From RGVT01 sp037129475 (GTDB lineage Bacteria; Planctomycetota; Planctomycetia; Pirellulales; UBA1268): a DNA stretch of 19,180 nt. A program made the translations under genes and the position numbers. The notes under the pieces were generated by a model, which was given only the letters and a program-made list of their open reading frames with translations, did no database searches and was not told where the DNA came from. The stretch lies in contig JBAXUY010000053.1 in NCBI GenBank assembly GCA_037129475.1, positions 1 through 19,180 of the forward strand. Reading direction: 5' to 3'. This document shows, in pieces, positions 6,818 to 12,043 of the stretch (its first letter is position 1; the number at the start of each line of letters is the position of its first letter).

Positions 6818-7891
6818 CTACGGCTCCTGCCCCACGAGAACCCGCTCGAGTGGCACTTCGAGCGACTGGAGCGACACCTCGGCCCGACGCTGCTCGCCGC
6901 CTGGCAGAATGTATTGGAGCGTGACCGGCCGGCCAATCGGGCCGCGGGCCACGATTTGCGTGAGTTCGTTCGGCGACCGCACGGGCTGGTTGTCGAGGGC
7001 CACGATCACGCTGCCCGGGGGCACGCCGGCCTTCGAGGCGGGCAGATCGTGGACGACGCCGATCACGAGCGCCCCGGACTGCTCGGTGAGGTTGAACCGT
7101 TCCGCCACCGACTGATCCACCGGCATCGTTCGCACGCCGAGGGCCGTCCGTCCCTTGCCGGCCGCGGCGGACGCTGATGCAGGAGGCGGGCCTGGAGCCT
7201 GCGTCGGGGCGGCGAGCGCTGGCGTCGATGCGGGTGGCGTCCGCGGCGCCGCGAAGGGCCTGGGGGCGGGAGATGGGGCGGCTGTGGCCGGCGCGAGCGT
7301 CGGTGGTGGAAGTTCGCGGGCGACGGCGGGGCTCGACGGCTCCGCCTTCTGCCAGTCGCGGGCCAGCGGCTTGGACGGGCGGGCGAGCGCCTCGAGAGCC
7401 ACCTCGTCGATGCGATCGCCGCGGCCCACCGCCACCTTCACGGTGCTGCCGGGCACGATCGCGGCAAGTGCCGCAGCGAGTTGGTCGGCCGAACGCAGGG
7501 GCACGCCGTCGATCGCCAGCAACTGATCCTGAAGATGGATGCCCGCCCGGTCGGCGGGCCCCGATGCGGCGACATCGACCACGACGAGCCTCCCGGTGAC
7601 GAGTTTGTCGTCCACCGTGAGGCCGATCCAGCCGTTGCCGACCGGCGGCGACACGGTGGCAGGTGTCTCCGGCGCCGAGGATGGAGCCGCGAAGGCCGGT
7701 GGTTCGGCTGCGGGCGTGCTTCGCGGTCGCGCGGGCAGCCGGAGCGGCTCGCCGATCGAGATTTCGCCAGGCTGGAACGGCGCGGGAGCGGCGTCCGCGG
7801 CCGGCTCATCGGCCACCGCAGCATCACGTGCGGCCGCGATCAGGCCGGCGATCACGAACGATGCGACAATCGTGCGAAAAAAAGCCGTCAT
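6818..7891 (-). CDS. secreted protein with two PDZ domains
   Basis: A 357-residue exported protein. The signal segment (residues 1-27, FFRTIVASFVIAGLIAAARDAAVA) is followed by a Pro/Ala-rich linker. PDZ domain 1 (about 88-168) has GWIGLTVDD, GPADRAGIHLQDQLLAIDGVPL and a closing strand. A second Pro/Ala linker (about 170-247) leads to PDZ domain 2 (about 249-342) with ALGVRTM, SKAGVPPGSVIVALDNQPV and GRPVTLQYILPGG. No serine-protease or other catalytic domain is visible, unlike HtrA/DegP, so it may be a peptide-binding scaffold or adaptor in the periplasm. ATG 7891 is chosen over ATG 7921 because the signal peptide begins there; no strong ribosome site is seen. A seven-base A/T run lies in codons 3-5. 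The gene is divergent from dnaA. Confidence 0.8.
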   Translation of the reverse strand: MTAFFRTIVASFVIAGLIAAARDAAVADEPAADAAPAPFQPGEISIGEPLRLPARPRSTPAAEPPAFAAPSSAPETPATVSPPVGNGWIGLTVDDKLVTGRLVVVDVAASGPADRAGIHLQDQLLAIDGVPLRSADQLAAALAAIVPGSTVKVAVGRGDRIDEVALEALARPSKPLARDWQKAEPSSPAVARELPPPTLAPATAAPSPAPRPFAAPRTPPASTPALAAPTQAPGPPPASASAAAGKGRTALGVRTMPVDQSVAERFNLTEQSGALVIGVVHDLPASKAGVPPGSVIVALDNQPVRSPNELTQIVARGPIGRPVTLQYILPGGEQRRAEVSLQSLEVPLERVLVGQEP

Positions 7892-7974
7892 GGACACCCC
7901 ACTGCAACGATACGACAGCATTCCTCAGGCCGCCCTCAGGCCACATCGGGCGGCGCTCCGTGAGCGGCCGCGAG

Positions 7975-7980
7975 AGTATA
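7975..7980 (-). promoter_or_regulatory. candidate -10 for the PDZ gene
   Basis: The minus strand reads TATACT (five of six to consensus) in the only A/T-rich patch upstream of the PDZ gene, giving a leader of about 75 bases. No convincing -35 accompanies it, so confidence is low. Confidence 0.3.
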
Positions 7981-8025
7981 AACGATCGCCCAAGTCGACG
8001 GTTCAGCACGCATTGCTGGCATGGT

Positions 8026-8053
8026 TTGACAGCACTGCATGCACCCCTATACT
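8026..8053 (+). promoter_or_regulatory. strong sigma70-type promoter for dnaA
   Basis: A perfect -35 TTGACA (8026-8031), a 16-bp spacer and TATACT (8048-8053, five of six). It is the best promoter match I found in the window and predicts a leader of about 50 bases before ATG 8109. No TTATCCACA-like DnaA box was found by eye in the intergenic region 7892-8108. Confidence 0.75.
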
Positions 8054-8078
8054 CGCGCCCGTTCGGCCCCGGACAGAG

Positions 8079-8108
8079 TCACGGATCGACGCGGGAACAC
8101 TCACGGAT
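8079..8108 (+). repeat. pair of TCACGGAT direct repeats in the dnaA leader
   Basis: TCACGGAT occurs at 8079-8086 and 8101-8108, 22 bp start to start, about two helical turns. The second copy abuts the dnaA start codon where a ribosome site would normally be. It could be an operator or a translational control site; chance is not excluded. Confidence 0.4.
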
Positions 8109-9662
8109 ATGAGCAATCGCCTGGTGCAGGACGTGGCTGCGGCGCGTCACTCGGGCGGGGTGACGCCGGCCCGGGCGAATGGCGGCCAGAGGGCGGGCAC
8201 CGCGGCTCCAACCGATGCTCACGGTGATCGCGGCAGGCTGATCTGGGACGCCCTGCGCGACCGGATCGGTGCCGAGCGTCATGCCGTGTGGTTCGGCGAC
8301 GTTCCGCAGATCGAGGTTCTCGATGCCGCTGGCAGCGGCATCGTGGCGACGCTCTCGATCGGCGATGGCCGCACCCAGGATTGGCTGCGAAAGATGTTCA
8401 AGGCCGACGTCGAGGCGGCCGTCCGGCAGGTCTGTGGCCCGGATGCCACCGTCGACTGGCAGCCGACACCACCCCGTGACGCCGCCAGCCCGGCGCTTGC
8501 CGCCGCGGATCCCGGGCCACCGCCCGATGCGAGTCAGCAATCTCGTGCACCTCGCCGCCGAGCGTCCCACCGGGCCGTGCCGGCCACCCCAGCCGCCCAC
8601 CCCGCGTCCGCTGCCACCTTGCCCTCACGGCCCGCCCCGCGGCTCGACACGTTCGTGGTCGGCCCGGCCAACCGGATGGCCCACGCCGCGATCGAACTGG
8701 CGGCGACCCGGCCGGGCGAAATGTCGCCGCTCGTGCTCCACGGCCCCACCGGCACCGGCAAGACGCACCTGCTCGAGGGCATCTGCCACCACTTCCGCAC
8801 GCTCCATCCGCGGGCCTCGGCCGTCTATCTTTCCGCCGAGCAGTTCACGACCACCTTTCTCCAGTCGCTGCACGGCACCGGCCTGCCCGGGTTCCGGCGC
8901 ACCTGCCGCTCGGCCGACCTGCTCGCGATCGACGACCTGCAGTTTTTCGTGGGCAAGAAGGCCACGATCGTCGAACTCCAGCAAACGATCGACGTGCTCC
9001 AGCGACAGGGCCGCCAGCTCGTGTTTGCCTGCGACCGCGAGCCGGAGTCGCTCGTCGACCTCGGGCAGGATCTGCTCGTGCGGCTCCGCGGCGGGATGAC
9101 GGCCCGGCTGCTGCCTCCCGACGAAGACGTGCGTCGCGGGATCGTGGAATCGATCGCCGCCCGCCGCGGACTCGCCATTCCGGTCGACGTCGTCCAGTTC
9201 GTCGCCGCGCGGATGACCCGCCACTCGCGTGAACTCGCCGGCGCCGTCAACCGGCTCGAGGCCACGAGCCATATGCTCGGCCTGCCGATCACGCTCGCCA
9301 TGGCAGAGGAGGCGCTCGCCGATCTCGTGCGTGCCAGCGCCCGCAGCGTCCGTCTCGCCGACATCGAGCGGGCGGTGTGCAGCGCCTTCGGCATCGCCTC
9401 GGGCACGCTCCAGTCGGCGCAGCGCGGCAAGAAGGTGAACCACCCGCGGATGCTCGCGATGTTCCTCGCCCGCAAGCACACGCCCGCCCCGCTCACGGAG
9501 ATCGGCAGCTACTTCGGCCGCCGCAGCCACTCGACGGTGATCTCGGCACAAAAAGCGGTCGACGACTGGCTGGCGAAGCAGTCGCAGATCGTGCTTGCCG
9601 ACGCCACGTGGGACGTGGCCGAAGCGATCCGCCGCGTCGAGGAAACGCTCCGCGCCGGGTGA
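8109..9662 (+). CDS. dnaA: chromosomal replication initiator protein DnaA
   Basis: A 517-residue AAA+ initiator that binds origin DNA and melts it. Domain I is at about 42-115 (LIWDALRDRIGAERHAVWFGDV, DWLRKMFKADVEAAV). A Pro/Ala/Arg-rich linker spans about 118-178. The ATPase core has Walker A GPTGTGKT (212-219), Walker B LLAIDDLQFF (271-280) and sensor II RHSRELAGAVNRL (371-383). Domain IV (about 410-485) ends in SYFGRRSHSTVISAQKAV. The usual domain IV signature reads GGRDHTTV; here it is GRRSHSTV, a form I recall from planctomycetes. The sensor/arginine-finger stretch LLVRLRGGM departs from the common SRFxxGL. ATG 8109 gives a start just before domain I, but its ribosome site is weak. No dnaN, recF or gyrB is adjacent. 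Confidence 0.93.
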   Translation: MSNRLVQDVAAARHSGGVTPARANGGQRAGTAAPTDAHGDRGRLIWDALRDRIGAERHAVWFGDVPQIEVLDAAGSGIVATLSIGDGRTQDWLRKMFKADVEAAVRQVCGPDATVDWQPTPPRDAASPALAAADPGPPPDASQQSRAPRRRASHRAVPATPAAHPASAATLPSRPAPRLDTFVVGPANRMAHAAIELAATRPGEMSPLVLHGPTGTGKTHLLEGICHHFRTLHPRASAVYLSAEQFTTTFLQSLHGTGLPGFRRTCRSADLLAIDDLQFFVGKKATIVELQQTIDVLQRQGRQLVFACDREPESLVDLGQDLLVRLRGGMTARLLPPDEDVRRGIVESIAARRGLAIPVDVVQFVAARMTRHSRELAGAVNRLEATSHMLGLPITLAMAEEALADLVRASARSVRLADIERAVCSAFGIASGTLQSAQRGKKVNHPRMLAMFLARKHTPAPLTEIGSYFGRRSHSTVISAQKAVDDWLAKQSQIVLADATWDVAEAIRRVEETLRAG

Positions 9663-9684
9663 CGCGCGTCAACTTGCCCACGCC

Positions 9685-9717
9685 GGCTCGGGGTTGCCCA
9701 TAGTCCATCGCCGGACG
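9685..9717 (+). repeat. solo left arm of module A
   Basis: GGCTCGGGGTTGCCC followed by ATCGCCGGACG matches the first third of module A, most closely copy 3 (18974 onward). The rest of the module is absent before the full copy begins at 9740, so this is a truncated element. Confidence 0.65.
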
Positions 9718-9739
9718 ATCGGATCGTTGGACGCTCGCC

Positions 9740-9882
9740 GGCTTCGGGCTCCCCGTACGCCCGTCGCCGGACGTTCGCTGCGCCCATCCTGGGCTTCACT
9801 CACTCGGATGTGCCTGCGCTCCGGCATCCATGCCTGCGTTGGTCACATACGCCGGCTCCCGGGGTACGGGGAGCCCGAAGCC
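9740..9882 (+). repeat. 143-bp repeat module A, copy 2, perfect terminal inverted repeats
   Basis: The left end GGCTTCGGGCTCCCCGTAC (9740-9758) is the exact reverse complement of the right end GTACGGGGAGCCCGAAGCC (9864-9882), giving 19-bp perfect terminal inverted repeats. The interior is homologous to copies 1 and 3. No obvious target-site duplication flanks it. This best-preserved copy looks MITE-like, but no transposase is present. Confidence 0.88.
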
Positions 9883-9897
9883 TCCCCAACTTGTAAC

Positions 9898-9922
9898 CGC
9901 CAAGAACTTTCGGCGGAGTCGG
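9898..9922 (+). repeat. 25-bp box (module C), copy 2
   Basis: Identical over all 25 bases to 4815-4839. It lies between module A and the twin palindromes, the reverse of the order at the first locus. Confidence 0.8.
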
Positions 9923-9929
9923 TCGTTGC

Positions 9930-10005
9930 TGTAGCGACAGGCCTCCAGGCCTGTCGATCGACAGAGCTGGAGCTCTGTCGCCACGAGGGAGGCTTCGGGC
10001 TCCCC
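9930..10005 (-). repeat. twin palindromes (module B), inverted copy
   Basis: The reverse complement of these 76 bases matches 4738-4813 with two differences. The palindromes here read GACAGGCCTCCAGGCCTGTC and GACAGAGCTGGAGCTCTGTC, joined by GATC. One of the differences restores a perfect A-T pair where the first locus has a G-T mismatch. The copied segment includes 15 bases of the module A end (9991-10005). Confidence 0.85.
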
Positions 10006-10040
10006 TCTTCACGCGAACACCCGGCATCGTGCCGCTGTTC

Positions 10041-10092
10041 GCTTGGCGGGCCTCCGCCCGCTGGTGCTCACCCGGGCCTCCGGCCCTGGCGC
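10041..10092 (+). repeat. two-hairpin block (module D), copy 2
   Basis: Two hairpins lie in series: GCGGGCCTCCGCCCGC and GGGCCTCCGGCCC. The block is the inverted counterpart of 4885-4936. The loop core CCTCC/GGAGG recurs in module B as well, suggesting one family of hairpins. Confidence 0.75.
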
Positions 10093-10105
10093 CGAAGGCG
10101 CGGGA

Positions 10106-10122
10106 GCCGGGCTTTGCCCGGC
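10106..10122. repeat. strong hairpin GCCGGGC-TTT-GCCCGGC
   Basis: A perfect seven-base GC stem with a TTT loop, directly after a smaller CGCC-GAA-GGCG hairpin (10091-10101). Together with module D this gives four hairpins in about 80 bp. There is no T-run, so a classical intrinsic terminator is not indicated. Confidence 0.65.
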
Positions 10123-10181
10123 GACCGTAAGCCGGAGACGACGCCGGGACGGCGGCGACGGCGCGACAGCCAGCCCGTAGT

Positions 10182-10217
10182 GAACGTCCGGCGACGGGAT
10201 CTGGGGAGCCCGAAGCC
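10182..10217 (-). repeat. inverted solo arm of module A
   Basis: The reverse complement begins GGCTTCGGGCTCCCC and continues CCGTCGCCGGACGTTC, matching 9740-9776 almost perfectly in opposite orientation. The cluster from 9740 to 10217 is therefore bounded by inverted copies of about 36 bp. Confidence 0.75.
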
Positions 10218-10234
10218 GGCGCGGAAGGGTATGG

Positions 10235-10250
10235 ACAGGCTGAAGCCTGT
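10235..10250. repeat. 16-bp palindrome ACAGGCTGAAGCCTGT
   Basis: A seven-base perfect stem with a two-base centre, 12 bp beyond the stop of the minus-strand gene ending at 10263. A near copy with one mispair lies at 18935-18950, starting one base after the cbiX stop. It may be a REP unit or an RNA-end stabiliser. Confidence 0.6.
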
Positions 10251-10262
10251 GTTCCAGAGACG

Positions 10263-11093
10263 TTACTTCAGCCGCTCTTCGAGGCTCGCCTTGTAGCGGA
10301 CGCTCGACTCGGGGCCGCTGAAGCCGACGACGCGGCGGTCGACGCCCGTCGAGCGGCGCAGGAGGCGGCCGCGGGCCACGTCGAACTCGATTTCCCCGTC
10401 CCAGATCCGCTCGAGCAGTCGGGCTTCGAGCCGCGGGTCGTCGATGGGCGTGAGCACGGTGGTGTCGACGTGGATCGTGGCCACGCCGTCGCGGAGGGCT
10501 TCGACGCGGTACCGGAGCCGGGTCTTCACGGCCTTGCGCGGGCCGTTCGGCACTTCCACGACGACCTCCTGCGGCACCGTCCATTCGGTGCCCACCGTCG
10601 CAGGCTCGTCGGGCAGCGGCACCACCATCAGGTCGCCGGTGCTCGACGGCGGCGTGGGCTTGAAGTCGCGGCGGGAAAGGACGCGGCCGGTCGTATCGAC
10701 CTCGACCCGCGAGAGCGGCACACCGAGACTCTGCGTCACCGATTCGTAGTCCGGCGGCACGGGGCCCGAGTCGCGGCTGCTCCAGCGCGTCTCCCCCTTG
10801 TCGCTCGTGCGCGACGTCATCGTGACGTCGTCCACCGAGTGCTCGATCGTCGCGTGGCCGTCGGCGTCGACGGCCACGACGGTCCAGACTTTCGTCGAAT
10901 CGGTGGACGTCTCGACCGACTGTTTCGTGGCGCCGATCGTCGTCTCGGTGAGGGCGCGGTGGGCCACGTCCATGACGATCTTCTCGCCCGGCACGAACCG
11001 GTAGCGGAGTGAGACGCCATCGGCAGCGACGGCCGTCCCGGGCCCGAGGCAGCATGTCGCGACGACAAGGATCGTGGCCACGAGCCTCATCAT
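10263..11093 (-). CDS. secreted protein of unknown function
   Basis: A 276-residue protein with a clear signal peptide (residues 1-23, LVATILVVATCC then GPGTAVA) and a likely signal peptidase I cut before ADG. No lipobox is evident. The mature part is beta-rich: it opens with VSLRYRFVPGEKIVMDVAH, continues with TKVWTVVAVDADGHATIEHSV, and includes PPDYESVTQSLGVPLSRVEVD and VDTTGRVLSRRD. I recall similar secreted proteins in planctomycetes, but I know no established function. ATG 11093 overlaps the nadK stop as ATGA, so it is probably translationally coupled as the last gene of the six-gene operon. No catalytic motif or membrane segment beyond the signal is seen. Confidence 0.78.
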   Translation of the reverse strand: MMRLVATILVVATCCLGPGTAVAADGVSLRYRFVPGEKIVMDVAHRALTETTIGATKQSVETSTDSTKVWTVVAVDADGHATIEHSVDDVTMTSRTSDKGETRWSSRDSGPVPPDYESVTQSLGVPLSRVEVDTTGRVLSRRDFKPTPPSSTGDLMVVPLPDEPATVGTEWTVPQEVVVEVPNGPRKAVKTRLRYRVEALRDGVATIHVDTTVLTPIDDPRLEARLLERIWDGEIEFDVARGRLLRRSTGVDRRVVGFSGPESSVRYKASLEERLK

Positions 11094-12043
11094 GCTTCGG
11101 GACTCGCCGAGGGGCGGCCGCCCGCGCCCCGGAGGCCACCGCCCCATTCGAGCTTCTCGCGCAGCGTGCGGTAGTAACCGTGCTGCTCGGTCTCCACGAG
11201 CGTGAACCGCGGTTGGGCGCGGCGGATCGAGACTCGGTCGCCCGCGACGAGCCCCGTGACGACGCGGCCGTCGACGACGCAGGCGGAGCCGGGGTTCGGC
11301 CTCGGCACCACGAGCTCGTATGACCGGCTTGCGGAGTCGACGACGGTGCGGTTGGTGAGCGTGTGGGGATTGAGCGGGGTGAACACGAAGGCGTCGAGAT
11401 CCTTCCGCACGATCGGCCCGCCCGCCGAGAGGTTGTAGGCCGTCGATCCGACGGGTGTGCTCACGATGAGGCCGTCGGCGCGGTAGATGGTGGCCAGCTC
11501 GCCGTCGACGTGGAGCGCGATCTCGATCATCGAGAAGGGGGGGCCCGCGAGGAGTGAGGTCTCGTTGAGGCCGAGCTCACGGTGCACCACCGTTCCGCTT
11601 CGGGACACTTCGCACTCGAACATCAGGTGGTCGACGGTGCTGTATCGGCCGGCCGCAATCGCGACGAGGGCCGCGTCGGCCTCCGCCGGCGTGCACGCTG
11701 CCAGAAATCCGAGCGTGCCGAGATTCACGCCGAGGACGGGAACTTGGTCGTAGCCCATCCAGCGGGCCGTGCGCAGGATCGAGCCGTCGCCACCGAGCAC
11801 CACCACCAGATCGATGTCGCCCCCGGCGGTTGCACGGAAGTCGCCTGCTCCCCACGTGTCACGGGCCGCGAGGCGAACGGTCGCGGCATGGCCGTGGCCC
11901 ACGAGCAGTCGCTCGATCCGGCGTGCTTCGGTGTCGACGTCGGCGAGCCCCACGGGGCCGACGACGAGCACCCGCAGCCCGGCCGGCACCGGCTGACCCG
12001 GGCGGAGCCGCGACGGGATCGGGCCGCCGGATGCAACGCTCAT
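11090..12043 (-). CDS. nadK: NAD kinase
   Basis: A 317-residue cytoplasmic enzyme that phosphorylates NAD to NADP with ATP or polyphosphate. The signature GGDGS is at residues 84-88 (VVVLGGDGSILRTARW). GVNLGTLGFLA (105-115) follows, then the NE motif in LGLNETSL (158-165), and STPVGSTAYNLSAGGPIV (195-212), the NAD-binding loop. LNPHTLTNRTVV (225-235) stands where many homologues have CPHSL(T/S)NRP. Start ATG 12043 overlaps the dxs stop as ATGA; an in-frame GTG at 12049 is possible but less likely. The product would supply NADPH, which the next MEP enzyme after Dxs requires, so the placement makes metabolic sense. The ~20-residue N-terminal extension is low-complexity. Confidence 0.95.
   Translation of the reverse strand: MSVASGGPIPSRLRPGQPVPAGLRVLVVGPVGLADVDTEARRIERLLVGHGHAATVRLAARDTWGAGDFRATAGGDIDLVVVLGGDGSILRTARWMGYDQVPVLGVNLGTLGFLAACTPAEADAALVAIAAGRYSTVDHLMFECEVSRSGTVVHRELGLNETSLLAGPPFSMIEIALHVDGELATIYRADGLIVSTPVGSTAYNLSAGGPIVRKDLDAFVFTPLNPHTLTNRTVVDSASRSYELVVPRPNPGSACVVDGRVVTGLVAGDRVSIRRAQPRFTLVETEQHGYYRTLREKLEWGGGLRGAGGRPSASPEA

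Larger units (their letters stand above)
9663..10262. other. 600-bp hairpin-rich repeat cluster between convergent genes
   Basis: No credible gene lies here. The stretch is almost wholly repeat: a solo left arm (9685-9717), module A (9740-9882), module C (9898-9922), inverted module B (9930-10005), module D (10041-10092), a strong hairpin (10106-10122), an inverted arm (10182-10217) and a small palindrome (10235-10250). It separates dnaA and the unknown secreted gene tail to tail, so it does not have to host promoters. Confidence 0.85.

Noticed and set aside
7180..7205. Text GCGGGCCTGGAGCCTGC resembling the twin palindromes
   Set aside because: It lies within the Pro/Ala linker of the PDZ gene and only about 12 bases match. 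This is likely chance in GC-rich coding sequence.
7892..8108. Possible replication origin next to dnaA
   Set aside because: No DnaA-box cluster or AT-rich unwinding stretch was found by eye, and no dnaN or gyrase gene is adjacent. It cannot be supported from this window.
9595..10296. Plus-strand frame running from dnaA into the repeat cluster
   Set aside because: It overlaps the dnaA end out of frame and then translates only repeats and antisense of the next gene. No start signal or domain.
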